Virus record (IMG/VR): IMGVR_UViG_3300045999_002679
Coordinates: 1 to 47,362 of that record
DNA: 47,362 bases
Strand: one strand, 5' to 3'
Source of the DNA: a virus
In this document: in pieces, positions 20,837-28,876 of the stretch
Position numbering within the stretch: the first letter of the stretch is position 1
Layout: each line of letters begins with the position of its first letter
The notes under the pieces: model-generated
The model's database searches: none
The model's input: only the letters and a program-made list of their open reading frames with translations
Told to the model about the DNA's origin: nothing
Position numbers and translations under genes: made by a program

Positions 20837-22057
20837 GTGACCAACCCGTCAACGATCTTCATCCTTGAACAGTTACGACCGCACGCCACCTGCGGAAACA
20901 TCACATGGGATGCGATTGTCAAAGAAGCCGAAAACGGGCTTCACTCCCTCACCAAGTCGTCGCAAGAACAAGTGCGGATTGCCAAGTCACGCTGGGAAAA
21001 GGCACGATTCGGATCCCGTTCCGAAGCGTCTCGCTACGCAGCCAACATCCGTTGGCAAGGCGCAAACGGTGGGGCGGTAATCGGGAACGCCCCCCGTGCG
21101 TCCGCAGGCGCACGCACGAAAGGCGCAGGCGCACCCACGGGCGGAACCGCCAAACGGGAATACAACCAGTTGACACCCCAGCAACAGGGGCAGTATCGGG
21201 CGAGACCAGTCGGCATGAGCCACCCAGAAGCGATGCGACGACTCCGAGACGGCGTCCCGTTGAGAGAACGTGAAGGATTCCGACCTGCCACACCCGACGA
21301 AGCGAAAAGCCTCGGTGTGGCTACACGCTGGACAGATGTGCTTGTCGCCAAAAGTCCGAAGGGTGTCAACGGTACAACTGTGATGGGCATAGATGCGAAA
21401 GGTCGCCCACAGGTTTTGCAAAGCACCGAACACAAGCAGTCCGCCAGCCTCAAAAAGTTCAACCGAATCATGGAACTTGAAAAGCACATGGCGAAACTTG
21501 ACACTCGGTTGGAGCGTGACGTCGCCCGAGGTGATCAGCACGCAATGGTGTTGAGCCTGATCAGAAAAGCAGGCGTCCGACCCGGATCTACGAGCGACAC
21601 GGGTGGGTCGGTGCAGGCGTTCGGGGCAACGACCCTGCAAGCACGCCATGTGACCGTCCGAGGCAAGGTGATCACTCTTGACTTCATCGGCAAATCAGGA
21701 AAGCGGAACCTGATCAAAATCCGTGACCAGAAATTGGCGGATGCGATCAACTCGCAGATGGCTGGGAAGAAGAACCGTGATGCTGTGTTCCCTGACGTGA
21801 CCGCAGATTCGGCTCTTGCGTACCAGCGAGGGATCATCCCGAAGAAGTTCCTCCTGAAAGATTTGAGAACGTCGCTCGGCACGAAGACGGCGTTGGATGC
21901 GATCCGAAAAATGACTCCTCCGACGAACGCTAAAGAATTCAAAAAGGCTCGGAGCGAGATCGGCAAGATCGTCGCAGAGAAATTGGGTAACACCCCTTCG
22001 GTAGCCTTGTCCGCATATATCAACCCCGTCGTGTTTGAACTCTGGAACGTGCAGTGA
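20837..22057 (+). CDS. DNA topoisomerase IB with SRSEA module
   Basis: 406 aa from a leaderless GTG. Residues 55-73 are KARFGSRSEASRYAANIRW, the shared module. After a Gly/Ala-rich linker comes a full type IB topoisomerase: TRWTDVLVAKSPKG...TTVMGIDAKGRPQ and KKFNRIMELE, then RKAGVRPGST, LKDLRTSLGTKTA and, near the end, GNTPSVALSAYINPVVFELW with the catalytic Tyr in AYINP. TopIB relaxes supercoils through a 3'-phosphotyrosyl link. It is not an integrase: the GNTP...YINP ending and GIDAKGR box are TopIB-specific. The module suggests packaging in the virion, as poxviruses do with their TopIB; that is an inference. Confidence 0.88.
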   Translation: MTNPSTIFILEQLRPHATCGNITWDAIVKEAENGLHSLTKSSQEQVRIAKSRWEKARFGSRSEASRYAANIRWQGANGGAVIGNAPRASAGARTKGAGAPTGGTAKREYNQLTPQQQGQYRARPVGMSHPEAMRRLRDGVPLREREGFRPATPDEAKSLGVATRWTDVLVAKSPKGVNGTTVMGIDAKGRPQVLQSTEHKQSASLKKFNRIMELEKHMAKLDTRLERDVARGDQHAMVLSLIRKAGVRPGSTSDTGGSVQAFGATTLQARHVTVRGKVITLDFIGKSGKRNLIKIRDQKLADAINSQMAGKKNRDAVFPDVTADSALAYQRGIIPKKFLLKDLRTSLGTKTALDAIRKMTPPTNAKEFKKARSEIGKIVAEKLGNTPSVALSAYINPVVFELWNVQ

Positions 22058-22245
22058 TGGAAGAAGAAAAAGATGACGGGTTCACCCCCGAGGAAAACGC
22101 CGAACTGATGCGACTGATGGCGTTGCTCGCAAGCAGGGTAAAGCCCGAGATGATAGATGTTGAAGGTTGGGACGAAACCGACGAAGACGAACCTGATGAC
22201 CCCGAATACTTGGAAATGGAAGAAGAGGTGATGGAAGATGAGTAA
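22057..22245 (+). CDS. Small acidic protein
   Basis: 62 aa; ATG 22057 shares its A with the TopIB stop. About half the residues are Asp or Glu, with one predicted helix (AELMRLMALLASRV). Could mimic DNA or chaperone the basic neighbour; no family recognised. Confidence 0.5.
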   Translation: MEEEKDDGFTPEENAELMRLMALLASRVKPEMIDVEGWDETDEDEPDDPEYLEMEEEVMEDE

Positions 22246-23617
22246 AAATGTTCCCACCGATCCTGATCTTTATAGACGGGTTCTTGCCGAAGCCAAGAAG
22301 AAGTTTGACGTGTATCCGTCTGCGTATGCGAACGGTTGGGTTGTGCAGGAGTACAAGCGTCGGGGCGGAAAGTATCGGGTTGAAAAGGCTGAGGGTGGCT
22401 TGACCCGTTGGTTTGAGGAGAAGTGGGTTGATATTTCTCGCCCGAAAAAGGGCGGAGGTTTTGAACCGTGCGGACGTCCCGATGCGGACAAGGGCAAGTA
22501 CCCCAAGTGTGTTCCTGCTAGTCGTGCGGCGCAAATGACCGAGGAAGAAATTCGTTCGGCTGTTCAACGTAAGCGCACCGCAGAGACCAAGGGCGACAGA
22601 GACGGCAAGAAGCCGATCAATGTTCCGACATTCAAGGACAAGGACATGGATAAGGCACGGTTTGGTTCTCGTTCCGAGGCTGGTCGTTACGCCGCCAATA
22701 TGCGATGGCGTATGGCTGGCGCAGGAACCGTTGGCAACGCCCCGACAGGAAGCGTGAGCGTCACCGCTTCTGGCACCCAATATCAGATCGGGCTGGATGC
22801 CGTGACCGACAAGGTGAGCGGAGCAGTGCAGTACCGCATGAGCGGACCCAAGGGAAGCCAAATGATGTTGCAGGTGTTCCCCGAAGGCGGAGTGCGAGTG
22901 ATCAACCTCCGTTCAGGAAAGCAGATGCCGATCGTCGCATCCCTCGTCAACGAACTCCAAGGGAAAATCCCGGGTGTCGGTTTGCAGTCAAACGCCAAAT
23001 ATGCGGAGCAGATCAAAGCCCGAATCAATTCGCTTTCCCGTACGGCGACCAAGGGGACGATTGACACCAGCGGATCCGAAGGCAAGAAGGGTCTCGGAGC
23101 CGACACTACGGTTGACGAAAAATTGGCGTTGACGAAGCGCAACACCGATGATGCGATCAAAATCTTGGAGGCGGAGCGGACTCGTCCGACAGGTCAGTAC
23201 ACGGCTGAGTCTGTGATGAAGTTGATGGATGACATAAACATCGCCACCAACCGAGGTTTGGTTCCTGCTGGCACGTTGATGCGAACAGGTGACTCAACGA
23301 AGTATCCGTACACGAAGGTCGCCCAGTTGGAGCAAGCAAAGCGTACGTTCGCAGAAGATTTGGCGAAGCGTCTCAACGATCCGAACAGCGATCCCGTGGA
23401 AACCGCCGCACGAATCCATTGGAAGGTCAACTTCACTGACCATTTCTATGAGGACGGCGTTGGACGATCCACTGAAGTTCTTGCCGCTTTGCCGTTTATG
23501 CGAGCAGGACGTGCGGTTCCCCGAGCATCCAGCCGAGACGAATGGTTCTCGTATGGGGCGAAAGAGAACGGTATGGAAGGTTTCCCGAAGTTCTTGGAGT
23601 ATTACAGGAGTTTGTGA
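22238..23617 (+). CDS. DUF5872 - SRSEA module - Fic-like protein
   Basis: 459 aa. Residues 20-95 form a DUF5872-like domain (VYPSAYANGWVVQEYKRRGG, GLTRWFEEKWVDI, KYPKCVPAS). The shared module is at 139-157 (KARFGSRSEAGRYAANMRW). A beta-rich linker domain follows. The C-terminal 180 residues look like a Fic domain: helix ARIHWKVNFTD, then HFYEDGVGR (402-410), matching HxFx(D/E)GNxR except Val for the usual Asn. Fic proteins AMPylate or phosphorylate host targets. The Asn change could alter activity. Gene overlaps both neighbours. Confidence 0.65.
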   Translation: MSKNVPTDPDLYRRVLAEAKKKFDVYPSAYANGWVVQEYKRRGGKYRVEKAEGGLTRWFEEKWVDISRPKKGGGFEPCGRPDADKGKYPKCVPASRAAQMTEEEIRSAVQRKRTAETKGDRDGKKPINVPTFKDKDMDKARFGSRSEAGRYAANMRWRMAGAGTVGNAPTGSVSVTASGTQYQIGLDAVTDKVSGAVQYRMSGPKGSQMMLQVFPEGGVRVINLRSGKQMPIVASLVNELQGKIPGVGLQSNAKYAEQIKARINSLSRTATKGTIDTSGSEGKKGLGADTTVDEKLALTKRNTDDAIKILEAERTRPTGQYTAESVMKLMDDINIATNRGLVPAGTLMRTGDSTKYPYTKVAQLEQAKRTFAEDLAKRLNDPNSDPVETAARIHWKVNFTDHFYEDGVGRSTEVLAALPFMRAGRAVPRASSRDEWFSYGAKENGMEGFPKFLEYYRSL

Positions 23618-24438
23618 TGACAAAAGATGATTTGATTACGATCGTCAAACACAGCAATTTGGATGATGCGACAGCACGGGTGGTTGTTGACGAGATTGAG
23701 CGAAACGATATGTCGCAGTCAAGCCTGATGATCGTTCAATCAATCGTACGCAAGAATGGTTTTGCGTCAGCACAAGATTTGCGTGAACGTGCCGATTTGT
23801 TGCGTGGGGTTGCACCAACCGAGAAGGCACGTTTCGGTTCTCGTTCCGAGGCTGGACGTTATGCGGCAAACATGAGATGGCAACGTGCTGGCGTCAAGGG
23901 CGAGATGGGTGATCCCGTTGGCGTTCTCAATAACTTGCTTTCGCAGGGATACACCGTGAGCAAAGTTGACGGCACGGATCTTGCTGGCATGGGTCGTCTC
24001 AAAAAAGAGGTGAGAGCATCGTTTGAAGAGGCGATCCGCATGGACAGGAAGAACGGTGATCGTCGTCGGGCTGGCTACAACCTCGTCAAAATGGGTTTGC
24101 TCGGGAGTGGAGACCAAGAGTCGCATCTTGTGTTGAAGGATGCGAGTGGTCGTGTTGCAGGGGTTGCTACCGTGACGTTCGGTTTCAAGGGTGATACCAG
24201 AACGGCGGTCCCTGAAAATGGGGCGTACATTCAGACGATCGGAACGACTGGCTTGGTGCGAGGTGCTGGTACGGCGTTGATCGGTCAAGTGATCTCGGAT
24301 GCACGCAGTCAAGGCAAGAAGGTCGTGCAGTTAGAGTCGTACGACAGCGCAGTTCCTTTTTATGAGAAACTTGGTTTCAAAAAGTTTCGTCTTGGTAACC
24401 TTGGCGAAAAGACAAACGAGATGGAGTTGAAGATCTGA
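23617..24438 (+). CDS. GNAT acetyltransferase with SRSEA module
   Basis: 273 aa; ATG 23617 on the previous TGA, CAGGAG upstream. A helical N-domain (1-65) precedes the module at 70-88 (KARFGSRSEAGRYAANMRW). The C-terminal half is a GNAT fold: HLVLKDASGRVAGVATVTF, IQTIGTTGLVRGAGTALIGQVISDA (the acetyl-CoA loop, with RGAGTAL in place of the usual RGxGxG) and VVQLESYDSAVPFYEKLGFKKF. Acetyltransferases carried by phages can modify host enzymes or tRNA; the target is unknown. Confidence 0.8.
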   Translation: MTKDDLITIVKHSNLDDATARVVVDEIERNDMSQSSLMIVQSIVRKNGFASAQDLRERADLLRGVAPTEKARFGSRSEAGRYAANMRWQRAGVKGEMGDPVGVLNNLLSQGYTVSKVDGTDLAGMGRLKKEVRASFEEAIRMDRKNGDRRRAGYNLVKMGLLGSGDQESHLVLKDASGRVAGVATVTFGFKGDTRTAVPENGAYIQTIGTTGLVRGAGTALIGQVISDARSQGKKVVQLESYDSAVPFYEKLGFKKFRLGNLGEKTNEMELKI

Positions 24439-24545
24439 TGGCACCGCTAGATGGTTTGGATTTTTTGGATGAGGAGATTGAGGGGCTGGCTGATGCGATT
24501 GACAACTCCACAGAGGATGACTACGAGGAAGACGACACCGACTGA
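24438..24545 (+). CDS. Small acidic peptide
   Basis: 35 aa; ATG overlaps the GNAT stop (TGATG). Mostly Asp, Glu and Leu, ending EDDYEEDDTD. Translational coupling makes it plausible, but it is short and overlaps the next reading frame. Confidence 0.4.
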   Translation: MAPLDGLDFLDEEIEGLADAIDNSTEDDYEEDDTD

Positions 24546-24759
24546 GCCAGATCCTCGGCGTTTGCCGAATGCGATGATCGGTGGCATCCCAGTTGTTGAG
24601 GGTGCCGTGGTCAAAGTGGCTGGTCTGAAGGGTGTGTTTCGTTTTTGCTATGTGTGGACGCCAGATGGTTCGTTGGCGTGCTGGGACGATAAAAGGCATC
24701 GGATGCGAGCATTTCGGGCATCTGATGTAACTCTTGCCAAACCCCCCCGAAAGACTTGA
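24517..24759 (+). CDS. Small KOW/SH3-like protein
   Basis: 80 aa from ATG 24517; ATG 24574 is an alternative and neither has a good ribosome site. The core IPVVEGAVVKVAGLKGVFRFCYVW resembles a KOW or SH3-like barrel, comparable to the KOW-like insert in the second WhiB protein. Ends 3 bp into the copy B promoter region. Function unknown. Confidence 0.45.
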   Translation: MTTRKTTPTEPDPRRLPNAMIGGIPVVEGAVVKVAGLKGVFRFCYVWTPDGSLACWDDKRHRMRAFRASDVTLAKPPRKT

Positions 24760-24822
24760 CAGGGGTATAGCGTTTCTGGCATACTTCTTATGGAGGGAAA
24801 GGGAAGCCCCCCAGAGAGGAGG
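24756..24822 (+). promoter_or_regulatory. Promoter/leader cassette, copy B
   Basis: TTGACA (24756-24761), 18 bp spacer, extended -10 TGG-CATACT (24777-24785). Leader hairpin TGGAGGG / CCCCCCA (24791-24813) with one mismatch, then AGGAGG (24817-24822). Sets the start of the next gene at ATG 24830. Confidence 0.75.
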
Positions 24823-24829
24823 AAACGAG

Positions 24830-25225
24830 ATGGAAGGATCGGAAAAGTGGGTGCTGGAGGTGTTCCACACGCTGGACACCAAACTCCCATTCCGATGGGT
24901 CGCACGCCGAAAGTTCGCCACCTACGAAGAGGTGCAAGAGGAGTCGGCAAAGTTCGGCAAAAAGGTTGGAACCCTCTGGTCTCTGGCACACAAGAGGTAC
25001 GTTCAGGGAGTCGGTTACACCGACGAGATCCTCTACTGGGAGACCTCAGTGTCGGCGGATCTGGCGAAGAGCAGGAAAAACGAGTTGAACGAAACGGGTT
25101 ACAAGCGACTCCTGAAGTTCGTGGAACTCGCAGACTTTGAACTGAGGACGGGACACCAACGGTACTCGGATCTGGAAGAAGCACTGGAAGCGGTACGGAC
25201 GCAATCTGCGCCACGACGGTACTGA
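24830..25225 (+). CDS. Hypothetical protein from a strong promoter
   Basis: 131 aa. ATG 24830 follows the AGGAGG of copy B; a longer frame from 24734 would run through the promoter and leader. Basic, with an aromatic N-terminus (WVLEVFHTLDTKLPFRWVARRKFATYEEV) and a helical C-terminus. Expected to be highly expressed early. No family recognised. Confidence 0.65.
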   Translation: MEGSEKWVLEVFHTLDTKLPFRWVARRKFATYEEVQEESAKFGKKVGTLWSLAHKRYVQGVGYTDEILYWETSVSADLAKSRKNELNETGYKRLLKFVELADFELRTGHQRYSDLEEALEAVRTQSAPRRY

Positions 25226-25305
25226 CCCAAACGACCTGAGCAAGTCGTAAAACTGCTCATCTTTGCTATACCCACTCAGTACACTCGGGGGCTGGAGGAA
25301 ACATC

Positions 25306-26130
25306 ATGTTTTATGACGCAGAGAAAAGACTTTGGTTTCGGCAATCATGGCTGAAAGAATTCGTTGATTGTCCTGAACGGGCAAGACGCAAAGCGATAGA
25401 GGTGGATCGTCCCAGAACCACGTCGGACGCCGCCCTGATCGGAACAGGCGTACACACCGCTATCCAAGGAGTGCTGGAAGGTCGGGTTGCGCCAGAAGAT
25501 ATTCAGGATGCGACGAACGAAGCCGTCCTCGGTCTTCTCACAACCGAAGAAGTGAACTTCGCAAAATACGAGGCACAAGACCTCCCGGGTCATGCGGCGA
25601 GATGTGCCAAAGCATTCGTTGAAGGCATTTTGCCCGACGTTCCGCTCGGTGGCGAATGCGAGCATCAATTCTCAACCATCATTGACGAAGTGGATGGCGT
25701 GGAGATCGGCTTGACGGGAACCGTTGACTACATCGCACCTGATGGCGAACAACTATGGGACTGGAAGACAGCGAACCGCAAGTACAGTCAAACTCAATAT
25801 CAGAAGGGCAGTTTGCAGGCGTCCACCTATGCGACTGCACTCAGCCTTCAGAAGATGGTTGAACTTCCTGTGGAGTTCAAATTCGGGGTGATGATCCGAG
25901 GCGAACGGTCGGCATCCAGCCAGATCGTTGTTGTCCAACGGCAAGAAGAACACCGCCAATGGTTCCTAAAGAGGGTTAGAGACATTGCACGGTTTGTGAT
26001 CCGCTACGGAACCGATGAACCGTGGGCAACAAACGAAGAATCGTTCCTTTGCTCCGCCACTTGGTGTGAGTTCTACAACACCTGCCGTGGGTCGTACATC
26101 TCCAAGGATGCTGATTCGTTCAACGTCTAA
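25306..26130 (+). CDS. Cas4/RecB-like PD-(D/E)XK exonuclease
   Basis: 274 aa, ATG with GGAGGAAA. Start: WLKEFVDCPERARRK; then ALIGTGVHTAIQGVL, a GTxxH helix. The core is LTGTVDYIAPDGEQLWDWKTANRKYSQ (D and DxK), followed by the QASTYATAL helix, as in PDDEXK_1 nucleases. A C-terminal CSATWCEFYNTCRG supplies Cys for an iron-sulfur cluster with the N-terminal Cys, as in Cas4/AddB. Likely acts in recombination or end processing beside the next nuclease. Confidence 0.8.
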   Translation: MFYDAEKRLWFRQSWLKEFVDCPERARRKAIEVDRPRTTSDAALIGTGVHTAIQGVLEGRVAPEDIQDATNEAVLGLLTTEEVNFAKYEAQDLPGHAARCAKAFVEGILPDVPLGGECEHQFSTIIDEVDGVEIGLTGTVDYIAPDGEQLWDWKTANRKYSQTQYQKGSLQASTYATALSLQKMVELPVEFKFGVMIRGERSASSQIVVVQRQEEHRQWFLKRVRDIARFVIRYGTDEPWATNEESFLCSATWCEFYNTCRGSYISKDADSFNV

Positions 26131-26139
26131 GATGCGACG
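26128..26139 (+). promoter_or_regulatory. Leaderless promoter element before the VRR-NUC gene
   Basis: TAAGAT (26128-26133), GCGACG, GTG 26140. The TAA is also the stop codon of the nuclease before it. Matches the TAnnnT-GCGACN-RTG layout. Confidence 0.45.
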
Positions 26140-26448
26140 GTGACCGAAGCAGAGTTCCAAAAAAACGTCGTTGCTCTAGCAAAGATGACAGGCTGGTTGG
26201 TGATGCACACTAGACCTGCGCTCAATCGTTCAGGCAAATGGTCAACGCCCATCCAAGGTCACCGAGGCTTTCCTGATTTGTGTATGGCTCGGGACGATGC
26301 GACCATCTTCTGTGAGTTGAAAGCCGAGAAGGGCAGGCTCTCCGAAGAGCAGAAACTGTGGTTGGCGACTTTGGAGAAAAGTGGTCAAGAGGTTTACGTT
26401 TGGCGTCCCTCGCAGATGCAAGAAATTGCCGACCGACTAAATCGTTGA
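26140..26448 (+). CDS. VRR-NUC domain nuclease
   Basis: 102 aa from GTG. Family marks: EAEFQKNVVALAKMTGWLVMH, GHRGFPDLCMA (GxPDL) and TIFCELKAEKGRLSEEQ (ExK), then QEVYVWRP. These are the catalytic residues of the stand-alone VRR-NUC type that resolves Holliday or flap junctions. Nucleases of this size form dimers. Confidence 0.88.
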   Translation: MTEAEFQKNVVALAKMTGWLVMHTRPALNRSGKWSTPIQGHRGFPDLCMARDDATIFCELKAEKGRLSEEQKLWLATLEKSGQEVYVWRPSQMQEIADRLNR

Positions 26449-26473
26449 CAGGGGTTTATCAACTGGGTAACAT
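26445..26473 (+). promoter_or_regulatory. Promoter before the winged-helix gene
   Basis: TTGACA (26445-26450), 17 bp spacer beginning GGGGTTTA as in the repeated cassettes, TAACAT (26468-26473). Overlaps the stop of the VRR-NUC gene. The leader lacks the GGAGGG hairpin. AGGAGG precedes ATG 26503. Confidence 0.6.
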
Positions 26474-26502
26474 CTCATCAGCCGAGGAAGGGCAGGAGGA
26501 AA

Positions 26503-26841
26503 ATGGAACCGACACCGACATTACGAATGGCAAGGCGGAACGATCCGCAGACCAGCAAGGATGCCAGCAAAGGCGCAAGCGTGAGGTCGCTCTCTCAGAA
26601 AATGCGACTGCTTCTAGCCTATGCCGACAATCCGAACGGGTTGACCGACGAAGAGGCTGGCGTGATCACAGGACTGTTCAGCCTGCCGAAATGCTCCTAC
26701 TGGAAGCGTTGCAGTGAACTGGAGACCGAGGGCTTCATCGCTCGGACGCTCCTCACACGTCAAGGCATGACGGGCAACCAGATGATGGTGCGCCAAATCA
26801 CCCCGAGCGGTTTGGCAGAAGCGAAGAGGTGGATGCGATGA
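26503..26841 (+). CDS. Winged-helix DNA-binding protein
   Basis: 112 aa. Begins with a disordered basic tail (RMARRNDPQTSKDAS), then a winged helix: MRLLLAYADNPNGLTDEEAGVITGL, SYWKRCSELETEGFIART (recognition helix) and QITPSGLAEAKRWM wing/helix. Regulates phage or host promoters by analogy; target unknown. Overlaps the membrane-protein gene by 4 nt. Confidence 0.65.
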   Translation: MEPTPTLRMARRNDPQTSKDASKGASVRSLSQKMRLLLAYADNPNGLTDEEAGVITGLFSLPKCSYWKRCSELETEGFIARTLLTRQGMTGNQMMVRQITPSGLAEAKRWMR

Positions 26842-27005
26842 ACCTACGTTGGCTGTATCTAGCGATTTACCTCGGGATGGGTGGGGGCATGGTCTCAGCC
26901 CTGTACAACCCGTCTCCCGATGGATTCATCACAACGGTGTTGGTGGTCGGTTCGGTCTTCTTGCTCCTCCTTGGAGCAGGCAAATTGGAGCAACCGTATG
27001 AGTGA
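26838..27005 (+). CDS. Small two-TM membrane protein
   Basis: 55 aa, ATGA overlap at 26838. Two hydrophobic segments, LRWLYLAIYLGMGGGMVSAL and TTVLVVGSVFLLLLGAG, flank a short loop with NPSPDG. No charges inside the segments. Possible holin-like or superinfection-exclusion role; nothing decides between them. Overlaps the next gene by 8 nt. Confidence 0.55.
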   Translation: MNLRWLYLAIYLGMGGGMVSALYNPSPDGFITTVLVVGSVFLLLLGAGKLEQPYE

Positions 27006-27420
27006 CGCACGGGCAGTATTTGAGAAGCGCATCGCCACCTTGAGGGAAGAGGGCAGAATTACTCTGCCGATGATCAAAGCCGACGTAGTCACCGACGTAA
27101 GAGAGATCTTGCAGATCGCTGACATAACGGCTCGCTTCGGTGTATCGGTATCAGTGGATGCGAATGCTTATGCAGTGGACGGGCGTGTCGCCCATCCGTA
27201 CCAAGGGTGGTTCATCGTCCCAGCGGATCACGGCGGAATGTCCCCTGTGTCACTGACAAGCAACATCATGTTGATTCGTTTTGATCGGATGAACGAACGG
27301 GTTGAGAGATGGCTTTTCGGTTGTAAACACCAAATCGTGACCGAGCAGAAGGGTCGCTGTTACTCGGAGTCGCACTGTGAGCGATGCGATTACGAGTACG
27401 TCGTGGACTCGGGAGACTGA
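26998..27420 (+). CDS. Hypothetical protein with C-terminal Cys cluster
   Basis: 140 aa from ATG 26998. The start overlaps the membrane-protein gene. N-terminal helices, a beta-rich middle (FGVSVSVDANAYAVDGRVAHPYQGWFIVP) and a Cys-rich end (GCKHQIV, CYSESHCERCDYEY) that may bind zinc. No family recognised. Confidence 0.5.
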   Translation: MSDARAVFEKRIATLREEGRITLPMIKADVVTDVREILQIADITARFGVSVSVDANAYAVDGRVAHPYQGWFIVPADHGGMSPVSLTSNIMLIRFDRMNERVERWLFGCKHQIVTEQKGRCYSESHCERCDYEYVVDSGD

Positions 27421-27471
27421 ACCCCCCACAAGCGTTGCTAGACCGACGTGAAGTCTGTTGGTAACTGGGTT

Positions 27472-27487
27472 TGCTATCTTTCACCCC
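27472..27487 (+). promoter_or_regulatory. Extended -10 promoter before the portal gene
   Basis: TGC-TATCTT (27472-27480), then TCACCCC and GTG 27488. Seven nt from -10 to start codon and no ribosome site, so probably leaderless. Marks the start of the structural operon. Confidence 0.45.
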
Positions 27488-28876
27488 GTGGCTGACCTTC
27501 AAGAACTCGGTACAAGTGGCTATCAGCACTCAGGCGGATCGGTCACCGACGAATTCCTTGCCGCCCTGCAAGGCACCAGAGGCGTCCGAATTTGGCGAGA
27601 AATGGCTGACAACGACCCTGTCGTCGGCTCAATGCTTTTCGCCCTTGAACGTCTCATCCTCCACCTCAAATGGACAGTTGACCCGTACAAAGACATGGAC
27701 GGCAAGTCAACCAAAGAAGACGAGGAAGTCGCCAAGTTCGTTCATTCCTGCATGGACGACATGGAGGAGTCGTGGGATGCGACTGTCTCCCAGATCCTTT
27801 CGTTCCTTGTGTACGGCTGGTCATATTGCGAGATCGTGTACAAGAAGCGTGAAGGTCTAAACACGAACGACAAGAAGAAGCGTTCCCAGTATTCGGACGG
27901 CAAGATCGGTTGGAGAAAGATCCCGAACCGAGCGCAAGAAACCCTCTTTGACTGGGACATTGACGAAAACGGTGACGTCCGAGGGATGCGACAGTTGGAT
28001 CCGTCCGCCAGCAAGGGCATGGTCACGATCCCGATTGAGAAAGCCCTGCTCTTCCGCACCACGTCAGCACGCAACAGCCCCGAAGGTCGGAGCATCCTCC
28101 GCAACGCCTACCGTCCGTGGCGTTTCAAGAAGACCATTGAAGAGATTGAAGCCATCGGCATTGAACGAGATCTTGCAGGTCTCCCCGTCGCCTATGTCCC
28201 TCCGTCAATGTTGTCGTCAACAGCCTCCACCGACGAAGTTTCGGCACGCAATGCGATTCAAAACCTCGTTCGTGGAATCAAACGAAATCAGAACGAAGGC
28301 ATCCTGTTCCCTCTTGCTTTTGACGAGGCAGGACGGGAAATGTACAAACTGACGTTGCTTTCCTCGGCAGGAAACCGCCAGTTCAACACCGATGCGGTGG
28401 TGTCACGCTACGACCAGCGGATCACCATGACGATCCTCGCAGACTTCATTCTCCTCGGTCACGAAAAGGTCGGTTCGTTCGCCCTCGGCTCCAGCAAGAT
28501 TGACCTGTTTATGACAGCAATCTCCCAGATGACGGCACACATCTCCGACGTCTTCAACAAGGATGCGATTCCGAGACTGCTAAAGGTCAACGGGATGAAG
28601 GCTGACCGTTGCCCGAAGATGAGAGTGGAAGAACTTCAGTCGCAAGATCTTTCTGTGTTGGGCGACTTCATCACGAAGATGGCGCAGGCTGGAGCGTTGC
28701 AGGTTGACTCTGGTCTGGACGAGTTCGTGCGTAACCTCGTCGGTTTGCCCCCCAAAGTGGAAGACGAAGAGGGTGCAATGCCGATGGGTCAAGAGATGCC
28801 TCCGAATGCGAAGGAACCGAAGTCTGTCCCCCAGCCCGAAGAGACCGAGGGTGACAATGAACGCACCCTTGACTAA
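27488..28876 (+). CDS. Portal protein
   Basis: 462 aa from GTG 27488 (a longer frame has no ribosome site). DUF935/gp29-like marks: WREMADNDPVVGSMLFALERLI (N-terminus), SFLVYGWSYCEIVYKKR, GWRKIPNRAQETLFDWDID, RNAYRPWRFKKTIEEIEAIGIERDLAGLPVAYVP and TMTILADFILLGH. Forms the dodecameric ring at the capsid vertex for DNA entry and exit. C-terminal tail acidic. Followed immediately by the MuF-like gene. Confidence 0.92.
   Translation: MADLQELGTSGYQHSGGSVTDEFLAALQGTRGVRIWREMADNDPVVGSMLFALERLILHLKWTVDPYKDMDGKSTKEDEEVAKFVHSCMDDMEESWDATVSQILSFLVYGWSYCEIVYKKREGLNTNDKKKRSQYSDGKIGWRKIPNRAQETLFDWDIDENGDVRGMRQLDPSASKGMVTIPIEKALLFRTTSARNSPEGRSILRNAYRPWRFKKTIEEIEAIGIERDLAGLPVAYVPPSMLSSTASTDEVSARNAIQNLVRGIKRNQNEGILFPLAFDEAGREMYKLTLLSSAGNRQFNTDAVVSRYDQRITMTILADFILLGHEKVGSFALGSSKIDLFMTAISQMTAHISDVFNKDAIPRLLKVNGMKADRCPKMRVEELQSQDLSVLGDFITKMAQAGALQVDSGLDEFVRNLVGLPPKVEDEEGAMPMGQEMPPNAKEPKSVPQPEETEGDNERTLD

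Noticed and set aside
20837-22057. Tyrosine integrase
   Set aside because: The Arg/Tyr pattern could suggest an integrase, but GIDAKGR, LKDLRTSLGT and GNTPSV-AYINP are TopIB marks, and there is no attachment site nearby.
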